Source: Moringa oleifera
Lineage: Eukaryota; Streptophyta; Magnoliopsida; Brassicales; Moringaceae
Assembly: GCA_021397835.1 (NCBI GenBank)
Contig: JAJFZO010000537.1
Location: 1,860,001-1,924,000, forward strand
Length of the DNA: 64,000 bases
Direction of reading: 5' to 3'
In this document: piece after piece, positions 13,161 through 26,440 of the stretch
Layout of the letters: each line of letters starts with the position of its first letter
Position numbering within the stretch: position 1 is the first letter of the stretch
Notes under the pieces: model-generated
Seen by the model: the letters and a program-made list of their open reading frames with translations, nothing else
What the model was told of the DNA's origin: nothing
Database searches by the model: none
Made by a program: the position numbers and the translations under genes

Positions 13161-15780
13161 TTACATGACCTTCACATCGGTTAAAATAATTGAAGATAGA
13201 TATTGATGGATGTTCAAATGAGTTACTACCATTATCATTTCTTGGTACATTCGACTCTTAGATTGAACATGCGCCTCAAAATAGTAAGAATAAAAGGTTA
13301 ATGTTTCCTTTAACATGCAAGCCTCACATATTGAACCTTCAACATAAGCTTTATTCTTAACCTTCTTTTTCAGATTGTGTAAAAATTTCAAAAATAACAT
13401 TCTAATATGTATTAAGATAGCCATTCAAAGTGTAAACTATTAAAATAGAAAAAATATGAGTACGATATGATTCATACCTCTCAAATGGATATATCTATTT
13501 GTACTATACTCGTCCTCTAATTCATGCTTCATATACTAAGTGTATAGGTAAGTGTTTCATGACATCGAAGAATGCAAGAGGAAATATTTTCTCTAAGTTA
13601 AACAAAATTATGGCAATATTATGATCATCAGTTAGGCTTGTCTAGTGTTGGGTAATATAACTCTTGAAAAAATAAACTCAACTTAGTGAAAGCTTCCTTA
13701 ATAGAAGTAAGGAGATAATTAAATACAAGTGGCAATAATTTCTCCATCATCACGTGATAGTCAAGATTCTTCATATTTTGTAACTTGTAAGTTCGCATGT
13801 TTTCACATATACCTAAGTGAGATACGTATCCATCAAGAAATTTCAAATCTTTTATCCACTCGCATATAGCCTTCATCTAGTCCATATGCAGAATGTACTA
13901 AGCTTTTGGTTTGATAAAGCTTTATTACCTTTATCTTTAAGGTGCAACTCATTTTTTTGATGATATAAAGGTAGATTCAACTGTGCCTTAATATTATCCT
14001 TAGTTTTTTCTCTAACATCTAGTATGATATGTAATATGTTTTTAAAAACATTGGCTTTAATATGCATAACATCAACATTATTAGAGTTCAATAGATCACA
14101 CTAGTACGGTAAATCTCAAAAGATACTAAATTTTTTAAAATTATGTAACTCTCTACAACCAGGTATTTGATGCAAGCTTTTAATGTTAGTTATTCGAGGA
14201 AATAACCTAACTTGCTCATATACTTCTACATCAAATAACTTCTTTACTCGTTCAACTTATATAATCCAAACCTTGATAAAAATTCTCTTATTTTGTCTAA
14301 ATGAGTGATCTATAGGAAGAGACTGTCGATGACAATCAAACTAGTACATATTTCTACCGAATTTTAGGAAAAAAGCTTTGAATGATCCCATGCAAACTAG
14401 ACAATTCAGTCAACTTACGGTTTGCCATTCTAATAACATACCATATGTAGGGAAGTCATTGATAGTCCATAAAAGCGCTGCCTTTATACAAAAGTTGTGC
14501 TTCTACAAGATGTCATCAATTTCCATACCATGATCCGGTAATAGTTTCAAGAATCAATCAACGGTTGTAAAAACACATCTAGCAAAACTTTTGCATTGCT
14601 CAGACTAAAAATTATCATTGTTAAAAATATATATTTTTTTTAATGTACATCCCAAGCAAAAGATTGTACGGATTCAAAATGATTGACCAATGAAAATACA
14701 CATTAGAGGTCATTTTGGAATGACTAAAACCATTAGAACATAATCCTAATCAAACATTCTTGGGTTTTGATGTGAACTCTAATGAATAAGATTAAAATGC
14801 TTTCAAGTTTTCATGTTTAAAAGATGTGCCAACACTAATTCTTCGTGTCGATTTTCATGATGGCATCGCATATCCTTTGCAGTAGTATTTGAGGCAAACA
14901 AACATTGTAATCGTGAAACTATCAGTAGATACCACATTTGGTTCTTTGACCCATCTTTGGTATGATTATTTACTCTCCCTCATTTTTAGAAGGGACTATA
15001 TCTACAAAATCTACATTTTTGATCTATGGCATTATAGCCATAATATATCATGCAACTAACATAACAATAGTCAATTTTTTTATAACCACATCTAAGTTGG
15101 GAGACCAACTTTTTAGTCTAGTAAAAATTATCAAGCATTCTATTATTTATCGATAATACTTCCTTTAACAAAATAATTATTTTGTCCATGCACTCTACAA
15201 CTATATTACAATTAAACTTAATACTCAGCAATCTCATAACTATCAATAAAACTACGTAATTATCACATTCATCCCATAATGACAATTGAGCAGCATTTTG
15301 CATATCATAAAACTTGGTTGACTCTATATTAGGCAACTTTATGACGATATTCAAAACAAATGATGGATCTACAATATCCATGACCATTCTTTTATAGGTA
15401 TTGACATCATTGTATATTAGAGTAGGTTCATAATGACTTACAACAAATGGAGTGAGAGTCTCACCATGATTATGCCAATGGCAATAGTCGAGTTAAAAGC
15501 CCTTTTATATAAGTGCATTTGCACAGTATGTTGGACATGAAAGCATAAACACTTGCATTTTATGCATGGACACCTGAACAACCCATCTACATGATTCAAG
15601 GGCAACTAACATGCGGCAACAACAAATTTCTTAACCCTTTACAAAAATTTTGGTGATAAATCATTTTGTGGAGTTCTCCTATTATACGTCAAATAACGAT
15701 ATGATGGAATTTTCATCTATTAGTACAATGAAAAAAACTCAATGATCCATCCTTAAATATGCCGTTGGCACAATAACAAG
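13160..15780 (-). pseudogene. CACTA (En/Spm) TNP2-type transposase relic
   Basis: TNP2 is the DNA-cutting transposase of CACTA elements. In minus-strand order I see the transposase-associated N-terminal domain (about 15,740-15,440: RVKKFVVAAC, then RCPCIKCKC and HLYKRAF), a middle part (15,387-15,118: LSLWDECDNY, then ECMDKIIILLKEVL), a LDVMHIEKNV-like block (14,091-13,873: VDVMHIKANVFKNIL and KTKDNIKAQL), the segment at 13,876-13,628 (NLDYHVMMEKLLPLVFNYLL) and the C-terminal block (13,424-13,161: NKAYVEGSICEACMLKETLTF). Order and spacing match a whole transposase gene, but stops and frameshifts occur throughout. No CACTA termini or 3-bp target duplication were found, so element limits are unknown. 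Family assignment is from remembered motif wording. Confidence 0.8.
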
Positions 15781-16500
15781 GTAAGTATCCTTTTTTGAAA
15801 TATGATTACATTTAGGTAAGATGGATAGGCATGATTTCTATCGCATTCTTAAAAAGGTTCTCAATACAATAAGTTTATACATGCAAGCAGTTCATAAAAA
15901 TTTTGGCAACACCTCTTTATGGTTTTCAAGTGCATGAAATATTACTGATGCGGTATATATATGTATTCGAAGAACAAGAAGAGAGAAAACTACGAAATTC
16001 AAATGAACCGATTGCAAAATAAACTTATCTATTTCAGTGAGAGTACCTTTTTAAAAACAATCTCAAATGGAGACTATCCAGAGGTTAATTGTACCTAATT
16101 AACCCTTAAATAAGATTCTAAGATTGCACTTTAGTCTATTATGGCTAAGAAGAGGTGATGTTATACAAACTTTAATACCTACTTGAGTAAACCAATTACT
16201 GATGATAAATTCAAATGATGTATTTTTGAATAATTACATAATATGGTAATCACATACATTATCAAGATATCAAACTATAATTGAAGTGGAAACTTTACCA
16301 TTTTTTTTTAAACTATGCAATGTTGTATTAATATATATGGTTGACATTAAATAAAAAAAATAGTTAGTAATAATTAATAATTAAGTTTTATAAGTTATAC
16401 CTTTATCGCATCTTCTTTCACAAAATGCAAAACGAAAATCAGAGTTTATAAATATCTAATTAATAATATCATTTTTTTCATAAAAACTTTTTATAACGTA
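15780..16500. other. Unrecognised stretch upstream of the CACTA transposase
   Basis: It may be the 5' part of the CACTA element, but I see no motif, terminal repeat or gene. Confidence 0.35.
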
Positions 16501-18430
16501 AAACAATTGGGAAATTTTGATTAGAAATAGTATAATAATAAAGTCAATTAATTTTTATTGTTATTAACTAATATTACTTTATTAAAAAATTTTCAAAAAA
16601 CATAAGTATAATTTTTCACATACAAAGTTTTTTTCTGATGTTAAAAATTTTAGCAAATCCGGATATAATTATTAATAATAATGAATCAATTAATTTTATA
16701 ATTGTAACTACTATTATTTTTGAAAAAAATTTACAAAAAGATATAATTTGCCTCATAAAAAACTTCTTGTAAAGTAAAAATTGTTTTGGAAATTTGAATA
16801 ATAAAATGTAATAGCAACAAACTCAATTAATTTTTATACTTATTAAATATTCTTATTTTTATTTTGACAATTACAATAAATAACATTATAATTATTCTTA
16901 TACTAAAATAAGCTATAAAAATCTGGTTAACAAAAATATAATAACAATGATAATTAATTTTTATATTCATTAACTTTTCTTATTGTTATTATAAAATTAC
17001 AATAGCCTCACATTATAATTATTCCCATTCTACAAAAAAAAGATTTTTAATTTGGATAAAAATATAATAACAAAAGAATGAAATAATTTACAATTATTAA
17101 CTATTTCAATTTTACTATAAAATATATAATTTTTATAAGTATATGATTCATAAAATAAAATTTAAACTATAATAAAAAATTAACAAAATTTTGTTTTGAC
17201 AAATACTTTCTCATATTTCATAAATATATATATGATTACTGTAATAATATTAAAAATATTTAAAATTTGACATAAAAATTAACAATAATAATGAATTAAT
17301 TTTATAATTACTAACTGTTATTATGTTTGAAAAAAAATTACCTAAAGATATATTTCCCTCATTAAAAAACTTCTTGTAATGTAAAAATAATTTAGTAAAT
17401 CTAAATAAGAAAATGTAATAACAATAAACTCAATTAATTTTTATAATATTAACTATTCTTACTTCACTTTTACCATTACAATAAATAAAATTATCATTAT
17501 TCTCATGCTATAAAAGTTTTAATAATCTGATTAACAAAAATATAATGATAAAAATAATTAATTTTTATGTTCATCAACTTTTATTATTGTTATTATAAAA
17601 GTTACTATAGCCTAACATTATAATCATTCCTATTTTACAAAAAAATAAAAGAAAATAAAATTTGAAAAAAATATAATAACAATAAAGTGAAATCATTTTT
17701 ATCAAGGTAAATATCATTTAAAACTTTGAATTTTATTTTCTCTTTTCAATCAAATATTTACTTTCAAAACATATTCACACAAACCTTAATATTTCAATTT
17801 TGTCCAAATTAAACTCTATTAAAAAATTTGAAAATTAAAAATATTCAAATAAGAGATAGTTTATAACGAATTTTGACTTACAATTTTTCATGAATGCAAT
17901 AAAATATTTAAGCTATCATTATAAAAAATTTTAAAATTTTTTAAGTAATAAAAATATTTTTAAAAAAATGTGCTAGCAAAAATTTAAAAAATTCAAAAAA
18001 ATAGTTGATTAGTCGAAAAATTTTCAAATTTGAGAGATGAAATCAAAATAAAATTTAAAATCTATTTAAGTAGTTTTTAGAGATTTTTGACAATGAAAAA
18101 AATCATTAATTTTTCATAATCGTTTTGATCAAGGTTCAATTTGGATAAAATCAATAAATTAAGGTTTATTTGAATACATTTTAAAAGTTAGGGTTTGATT
18201 AGAGAGAAATGAAAAAATTCAAGATTTTAAATGATATTTATCTTTTTTATATTTGTTAACTGTATTAATTTTATTATAAAAATTAAAATTGCTATAAATA
18301 AATGTTTCATAACATAAAATTTTAATTACAATAAATAATTACTAAAATTTTGTTTTAATAAGTGTCATATAATTTTTTTAAATGCATATAATTATCATAA
18401 TAATATTAAAAATATTTAAAATTTATAACA
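16500..18430. repeat. AT-rich satellite-like array with ~607-bp higher-order unit
   Basis: A ~120-150-bp monomer with the core (t)caattaatttttat-ttattaact recurs near 16,548, 16,685, 16,823, 16,953, 17,075, 17,290, 17,425, 17,555 and 17,690. Blocks of these repeat as a larger unit: cttcttgta is at 16,763 and 17,370 (607 bp), and the flanking 400 bases align over most of their length. The second large unit is split by an insertion at 17,703-18,242 and resumes at 18,243 with sequence matching 17,085-17,290. Confidence 0.75.
17703..18242. mobile_element. Non-autonomous foldback (MITE-like) element with ~105-bp inverted ends
   Basis: The left end (17,706-17,815, ggtaaatatcatttaaaa...) matches the reverse complement of the right end (18,135-18,242) along about 105 bases. 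The middle has no coding capacity. The insertion interrupts the second 607-bp repeat unit, and the uninterrupted sister copy at ~17,085 shows the empty site. Flanks atttttat / ttttttat may be a 7-8-bp target duplication with one mismatch. Superfamily (hAT- or Mutator-like) is not settled. Confidence 0.7.
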
Positions 18431-19740
18431 AATAATAGTGTAATTTTTTTATATAAAAAAACTTGTTATATTATCAAAATATAGTCACTTACATATGTAA
18501 CCGTAATGTCCATTAAAAAAATATAATTAATTATTATGATTTTTATTATAAAGATTATATGTGTATATATATATGTATATGTACACGTGTATTAAATAAT
18601 ACAATATAAGTAAAATTACAATACATAATTATTAATTTTTTTATTTTGAAAAATGTAAAAACATAACAAAATGGAGCTCTCTATCTCACTTCCTTGTCTA
18701 TACATCTCCCTCCCTTTCTTATCTACTCATCTCCATCTCTTGATTCATATGAATTGCTTGCAAAGTTTATAGAAAACACAATCCAACCTCATAATACATT
18801 GATAATATATTTATAAACAATTAACTATACAAACAATAAATATTAGGAGTACCTTTCATTTCTTAATTTCATATGACTATGAAATCACAAAGTTCTTTAA
18901 TAATTTAAGATTTTTAGTCATTCTTATCATGTATTGGTTTAACTCTTGCTAATGTGCTTTGCATTATTCTTTCTAAAAATCAGAATATATCATAATTTAC
19001 AACTACACAAAAATTTACAGGCTTCTCTAAAATTTAAGAGCATCAAGTGAATTTTATATTGTTCAACATCATCGAGATTAGCAAGCATCCTATCTCACAT
19101 GTAAAACATGATTTTGCATTTAAAACATTTTTCAATATATATATATATATATATTAAATACATATACATAAGTAGGTTAGATAGAGAATATGTAGCCAAA
19201 TTAATATTTTGATGGCCAGTTTTGCATTAGAAATCAAACAATAACTAGAATATATCATTATACGTTGAAAGTGTAATAAATAAGCCTATGTTACAATCTG
19301 ATAAGACTTTAAAAAATGATCAATAGTGATATAGGTCATAACAATCATTATAATAAGAATAACATTAAACCAGTAATTTTCATATCATCATTTTAGGTCA
19401 TTAAAATAAAAAAATTGATACTCAACGCAACTTTTTTGCTAGACCCTGTAAATGGGTATCTTAGTCTAATTGAAATCAATAACTCTAATCATGAATAACC
19501 TATTGCATCTAGTATTGTTTTATCCCAAATCACATTGATGTTACTATATATATATATATATAATATTTGTTTGTGTGTGTATACAAATTCGCAATTAACA
19601 TACATAAAAGAGCAATTATCCAATTACTACTAAAAATAATACTTATATCATAATATGAATTTACAGAGATATTAAATTAGCAAAATGAGATTTTACTCTT
19701 GTTGCTTCCATTGATGAGGAAGAACCAAATTATAAAACAA
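18430..19740. other. Gene-free stretch with TA microsatellites
   Basis: TA runs lie at about 19,136-19,155 and 19,543-19,562. No gene is seen. Confidence 0.55.
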
Positions 19741-19759
19741 AGTTGATGTGTTCTGACTC

Positions 19760-20165
19760 GAAATTAATGTGCTTAAACCTAAAGAATACCTAAGAAAAAT
19801 ATTTGCCAAAACCCTGAAAACATCTGCCATTGCTATACCACAAACCAAAACCCCCAAATTTCATGCACATGAAACCCGAAGAACCTATACTAATTTCTAT
19901 GTTGAAACCCTAAAATTATTATGTGAAAATCTGAAATTCCTAAAAAAATTTTGTATATTATTTTGCAAAAACCCAAAAAAATCCCTAAATTGATGTGCTT
20001 AAACTCGAAGCTACCTTAAAATCTTTATACTGAAACCCCAAAACACCCTAAGTTATTATACCGACAACTAAAACCCTTAAAATTTGATGAAGATGAAACT
20101 CGAAACACCCTCAAAAACTGTTTAATTCAAACCATAAAGACACCAAAAGAATAATTATGCAAAAC
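19760..20165. repeat. Degenerate ~110/220-bp repeat rich in AAACCC
   Basis: gtgcttaaac(c/t) recurs at ~19,768 and ~19,992, and (c/g)atgaaac(c/t)cgaa at ~19,869 and ~20,093, about 220 bp apart, with similar half-units between. On the minus strand it reads as T-rich, GGGTTT-rich DNA following the promoter-like island, as an intron would. Confidence 0.5.
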
Positions 20166-20169
20166 CCCC

Positions 20170-20400
20170 AAATAACCAAATCTTGATACCATACAATGCT
20201 GAAAGAGAGGCAAAGAGAAAAAAGAGAGAGAAGGCGACCTCAAATGAAGAAATCTAGTTGGATGGCGATCGAAAATCCTGCCCTTTACTTGATGATGACA
20301 ATAAAGAGAGAAGAAGCGGCTATGTGTAGATATAAAAACCCTAAGTCTCTTGACATAAGATCTTATCTACCCAAAAAAAAAAAATGATGTCGTTTTGTGT
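20170..20400 (-). promoter_or_regulatory. Telo-box/TATA promoter-like island with a possible first exon
   Basis: Read on the minus strand this has aaaacgacatca, a telo-box (plus-strand AAACCCTAA at 20,336-20,344), a TATA-like tttttatatc directly downstream, then a pyrimidine-rich leader with TAGCCGCTTCTTCTCTC. The first ATG (plus-strand CAT at 20,190-20,192) is followed at once by GT, so ATG|GTATC could be an exon-intron boundary. This layout is common in plant ribosomal-protein genes. No second exon was recognised, so it may be a captured or truncated promoter. This is inference. Confidence 0.35.
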
Positions 20401-20730
20401 TATAATGTTTCAAAAGAAAAATCTATTGAAATATTTCATTTAAAAATCAAATGCTGTTTTTTTAATGTGGTTCAAATGATATACTCTTACAAAATATTTC
20501 ATTCGAATCTTAAGTTACATGCAACATTTGTATTATATAATTTAAATTCATAACTTATTTTATAACATAAAATATTTATTTTAACATTATTCAAATCATA
20601 TCCATTATACATATCAATAACACGTTCACAAATCCCTTAGATAAAATAATTCAGTGTATAGATAATTAATCCCTTATGATTTAACTTATAAAAATTACAT
20701 TACATATTCTTTTACTAAACATAATTAAAT
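20400..20730. other. AT-rich stretch, nothing recognised
   Basis: No frames, repeats or motifs of note. Confidence 0.5.
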
Positions 20731-23700
20731 TGCTATAAACCATTCACACAAAACATGTTATTGTGGATTGAAATTAATTTGATTTTCACTTTATTGGGTA
20801 ATAATTTTTAAGACTTTGTATTATTATCAAATATCATTAATTAAAATTAAATTGAATGTAATTTAAATTACTACTAGTCAATGCATCCCATCAAACCAGG
20901 AAATTTGTGACATATTATGTTAACAAAATTTAAAAATTTTAATATTTATCAATATTTTTATAAAATTTAATAACTTATTATTCAATTATTTTACAAGTTT
21001 AATTTTTAATCAAAAATCTCAAATAAACATTATCCAATTAAATATAACTTTTTATACATGTAAGTCAAAAAATTTCAATAAACATATATATACATATATA
21101 TATATATATATCATTCTTCTGAAGAAGAGTTAATTAATAAGTGTGGATATACAATATAATTTTACAATATTTATTAATTTTCATCAATTAATTTAAATAA
21201 TTATTTTAATTAAAAATAGTAATTACGTCTTATCCAAATGAAATATAATTTTTATAAATAGGTCAAACCTTCTCATTAGACTATATATATATATATATCA
21301 TTCTTTTAAGGAAGACTTAATTAATAAATATAAGTATACAATAATTTCAATGCTAAAATATTAAGAAATTATAATTTTAATTGTTCTAATATTCACCTAC
21401 ATTTATTTTTATTAAAATATAAAATAATTCAAAATTTTAAATTTTCCTTTCAAGTGTGAACAATATCATAATTAAATTCAAAAAATTCAATATCCAAAAA
21501 TTTTAAGGAAAATTTTGTTAGAATCTTATCCATAAAAAATTTTTAATTCAAAATTACATAGTTTGAATTCGAAAAAATTTCATCCATTCTTGCAGAATAT
21601 TTGGCAAAAAAATAATTTTTAAATTTTTTTTATAAAATTTCAAAAAAAAAAAAGAGTAAAACATATTCTTTCTGTTGTTTCTTTAGGAATTTCCTATCAT
21701 GTGTTAATTTTATTAAAAAAATTAATAAATGATATACATACCTTTTTACAAAATATAGTGTGAATTTTATAATTCGCATTCTAATGGAATTTCCGTTAGA
21801 AAACTATCCATTTAAAAAAAATTATCATAACAGGTTAAAGAAAAAACATTCTGTTGGAATATAAAATTAATGTTTTTATGGTATTTTTCATTAAAAAATT
21901 ATCAAATTTTCAAAAAATGAGTTTTTAAAATTTCATTATTCTTTATCTTTACTAGGCATAAATTGTTATAACCATTCACACAATACATATTATAGTGGAT
22001 TGAAATTAATTTGATTTTCACTTTACTTTAATAATTTATAAGATTTTGTTTTATCATAAACAAAATTAATTACAATCAAATTAAATGTAATTCAAATTAT
22101 CACTAATCAATTCATCCTATCAGATCATAAATTTGTAACATATTATGTTAAGCAAAATATAAAAATTTTCAAATTTATCAATATTTTACATAATTTAATA
22201 AATTATTATTCAATTATTTTTATAAATTTAATTTTTAATTAAAATCACAAGTATATATTATTTAGTTAAATATAACTTTTTATGCATATAAGTCAATTTT
22301 TTTCAATAAACATATATATATATATCATTCTTCTAAATCATAATTAATTAATAATTATGGGTATACAATAACTATAGTACTCAAATATTATGAAATTATA
22401 ATTTTGTAATATTTAAAAATTTTTATCAAAAAATATAATAATTATTTTTACTTAAAAATGATAATTACATCTTATCCAAATGAAATATAATTTTTATACA
22501 CAGGTTAAACCTTTTCATTAGACTATATATATATATATAATATTTTTTAAGGAAGACTTAATTAATAATTATAAGTACACAATAATTACAATGCTAAAAT
22601 ATTAATGAAACTACAATTTCAATTTTTTTAATCTTCACCTAACATTCATTTTTATTAAAATATAAAATAATTCAAATTTTCAAATTTTTCTTTCAATTGT
22701 GAACAAGATCATACTTAAATTCAAAAAATTCAAGGTCCAAAAATTTTAAGGAAAATTTTGTTAGAATCTTACCTATAAAAAATTTTAATTCAAAATACAA
22801 TTCCCTCCTAATTTACATATTTTGAATTCGAAAAAATTTCATCCATTTTTACCGAATATTCCATAAAAAACTATAATATTTTTTTAAAATTTTATGAAAA
22901 TTTTGAGAGAATTGGGTAATACATATTCCTTCTGCTGTTTCCCTAAAAATTTTCTATCATCTGTTAATTTTGTAGAAAAAAGTTAATTTGATATGTGTAC
23001 AATTTCTTACAGAACATATTGTGAGAAATTTATATCCAATGAAATTTCCGTTAGAAAACTCTCCTTTTAAAAAAAATTAAAGAAAAAATATTTTTACAAA
23101 ACATTCTGTTAGAATATACAATCAATATTTTTATAATATTTTTTGTTGAAAATTATCAAATTTTCAAATTTTTAAAATTTAAAAATATTAATTTTTAGAA
23201 TTTCATTATTCTTTATCTTTACTAGACATAAATTGTTATAACCATTCACACAATACATGTTATAGTTGATTGAAATTAATATGTTTTTCACTTTAGTTAA
23301 TAATTTATAAGATTTTATTTTGTCATAAAATATAATTAAGTACAATCAAATTAAATGTAATTCAAATTATCATTAGTCAATTGATCCTACCATATCATAA
23401 ATTTATGACAAATTATGTTAGTAGAATATAAAATTTTTAAAATTTATGTATATTTAAAAATTTTAATAAAAATTATTATTCAAGTATTTTTACAAATTTA
23501 ATTTTTAATTAAAATCACAAATATATATTATTTAGTTAAAATATAACTTTTTATACATATAAGTCAGAATTTTTCAATAAACACATGTATATATGTATAT
23601 CATTCTTTTAAAGAATAATTAATTATTAATTATGGGTATACAATAATTATAGCACTCATATTTGTAAAAAAAAAATTTAATTCAAAATACAATTGCCATC

Positions 23701-24000
23701 TAATTTATATATTTGGAATTCAAAATAGTTTCATCAATTTTTACAAATTAATCCGTAAGAAAACTATAATTTTTTTCTAAAATTTTTATGAAAATTTCGA
23801 AAGAACTTTATAATACATATCCCTTCGGTTGTTTTCTTAAGAATTTTTCGTAAATATTGTATATAAATTTTAATTAAAAAATTAATATCTATTGTACATA
23901 CTTTCTTATAAAATATAACGTGAGAATTTTATAATTCACCTTCTAATGAAATTTTTTTAAAAAAATTATTTATTTTTTAAAAATAAAAATATTAAATATT
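20730..24000. repeat. Tandem array with ~1.25-kb unit, ~2.6 copies
   Basis: The anchor ccattcacaca starts at 20,740, 21,972 and 23,242 (offsets 1,232 and 1,270). Long flanking blocks repeat in the same order: agtcaa-tgatcc, ataactttttata, a TA run with catatatat...cattctt, agaagacttaattaataa, ttagaaaactat and the closing ttctttatctttac. Copy 3 is shortened: near 23,650 it jumps to sequence matching ~22,790, a loss of about 400 bp. Smaller duplications around the TA runs occur inside each unit. No coding capacity is seen. Confidence 0.8.
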
Positions 24001-24049
24001 AAATATTTACTTATTGTTACGAAAATATTATGTTAGAATTATATATTTA

Positions 24050-24480
24050 GGGTTCTTACACTTCATGAGTGAGGCAAGTGTTATACCTATTACAAGTATA
24101 TTACCAATACATCATGTCATAGAAACCAAACTTGACTAGTCAGAACATCTCATGTCAATCATACCATAACTCAATCAATGGTTTGCCTCCCACATAGAGT
24201 CTGTCCTTCATAACAAGAAAGATCAAACCCCTAACATTAGAGCTCCCAATGATAACTTTAATCATTGCATCTATCCAAAAAGAGCGATTACAACCAACTG
24301 GCCTTAGAAATGTGAAATTAGTTTGGATTTTTTGGGATTTCCCACCATGCCCATCGCACAAGGTCCTCCGACGTCCTCTTCTCAATATTTGCCTATGATC
24401 CTTGACGTGACACCTATGAATTCTAAAAAGAAAGTTCCTATCTTAGAGCTTATAAAAGGTGTAGGTTTTCTTTTTTTAAA
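24050..24480. other. Less AT-rich island of unknown origin
   Basis: Base composition shifts abruptly from the array before it. A 76-codon minus-strand frame (24,385-24,155) shows no motif I know. It is probably a transposon fragment. Confidence 0.3.
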
Positions 24481-25199
24481 TTTTTAATGTCCACTTGATT
24501 TTTGAAAATACTGACTTGAGCATTGAAGGTATCCCCTTTCGCAGGCTTAGCAATCCTCCTCAAATAGTAGCTTTGATAAATGATTTTTGATTGATAATAG
24601 ATCGGTTGTCTTAAAATTGATTATTATATCACTTATAAATTAAATTATGAAAGTTATACACTAATAGTGATATTAAAAGTTTGTTTTTAATATTTTAATA
24701 TATAAATTTATTTTATGTATTATATAAAATATTATATTTTCATTTAAAATATAATAATAAATTATTCTTATGTACTACAGTAAAGTTAAGTAATGTAATA
24801 TAAAGAACTCGTTAAAATCATATTTAAAGGGATTAGATAACAAACTATAAATTTTTGGGTTAAAATCATTTTTAGCATTTTTGAATCATTATTTTTAAAA
24901 ATTCCATCATTAATATATATATATTTTTATGTTTTTAGCCTAGATAGTTAAAATAATGCAATTACATCTTTAAACGATTTACTTGATATTGGTTGTATTC
25001 TAGTTATTTTTTATTAAGTTTGAAATTTACCATATCAGTTACTTAATTGGATATATCCTTTTACCGAAAAAGTCATCTTGTTGGTGTCTTTTTTATCTTT
25101 CAAAATTTGAAACTCTTTCTCAATAATATCCATTTTCAATCAATCCATTCTTCATTTATTATCCATCTCACTTTGTGAAATCCCATACTTATTTTCGCC

Positions 25200-25540
25200 T
25201 TGTCACCGATACCCATTCCTTATCTTTGTTCTTCCTACCTTGTCACCAAACTGGTGAGCATGATTTTTAAGAAAAACCTATACCTATTTCCACCTTGTCA
25301 TTTGAAAGCCATTCCTCTTCTTTGTCCCTCTCACCTTTTTGTCGAACTAGTGAGTGTGATCTTCAAAAAAACTCATACCCATTTTCACCTTGTCCCAAAA
25401 CTCATTCTTCTTTATTGTCCTTCTCATTTTTGACATCAAATTGATGAGTGTGAGATTAGGTGCAACCATTATTGAGTATCAACAAAATCCATTCCTCCTT
25501 TTTGTTACTTTCAATTTATTATCAAACTGGTGAGTGTAAG
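25200..25540. repeat. Tandem repeat, ~90-98-bp unit, four degenerate copies
   Basis: ccattcct-ttctttgtcc occurs near 25,212, 25,310, 25,402 and 25,490, each followed 40-50 bases later by caaa(c/t)tggtgagtgtga. Confidence 0.7.
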
Positions 25541-26440
25541 CATTAATGTAACCCATCCTCAATTATAACCCATGGTAAGCAAATTTCTCACTTAAATCCT
25601 CTTTAGGTATGGCTCTAAAATTGTGTTTTTACGCATTTTGTCCATGAAATAGGCATAAGCTTTGAAATAATATGTTTGATTTATTTATTTTGCTTGCATG
25701 ATGGTCATATTATCCATTGGTTCAATTGTATGATAAGCGTAGATATAGGTACAGGGTAAATGGATCAAAGTGCTGGTGAAAAATGGGCATCGATTTTGTT
25801 AAGATTGTGACATTCAAATGTATAATACTTAAATGTGAACTTTAAATGCAAAAGAAAAAATGTTGAGATGGCTATAGGCTGTGCTAGGTTATTGTTGATT
25901 ATATACTATATAATAGTAATTTATCATTGTTTGAAAGTGAGTTATAAGTATTTTTTATTGATTAACTTATACCCATGGTTAGTATTTTACGCTTAAAAGT
26001 GATGAAATGTGTTCTTAATTTGTTCATAGCCCTTAGCATAATGAATATTATTATGATGGTAAGATTAATTGGATATTATACATTAGTTATGGTTATTAGT
26101 GAATTTTTACGTATAATAGTGGTTTGTCATTATTCATAGTTAGTTGTAGATGTTTGTCAGTGATTTGGTACAGTGAGTAGTGATTTATGCTAAGATTCTC
26201 GTGGCGTAGTGATTCAATATTATGATCATGAGCCACTATGACCTTGATGTGCTCACATTATTAGACCACGTGCTTGCAAATTGATAGAATGAAAAAGTAT
26301 TAAGGATTAGGTTTGAGAACATATGTTTCTGCTATTTTATGAAAATAGACTGAAATCTACTTATGTCGAGTCGGGTAATATATAACTTCTTACTGAGGGT
26401 GGTGAAACATGATGGGCTGCTTGATAAGCGTAGGTTTAAG
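25540..26440. other. Unrecognised stretch before the DUF1985 relic
   Basis: No gene is seen. Words such as ataatagtaatttatcatt and agtgagttata recur and also appear beyond the relic, suggesting one element. Confidence 0.4.

Noticed and set aside
19769..19993. A 74-codon plus-strand frame
   Set aside because: It lies in a degenerate AAACCC-rich repeat and looks like intron-type sequence on the other strand.
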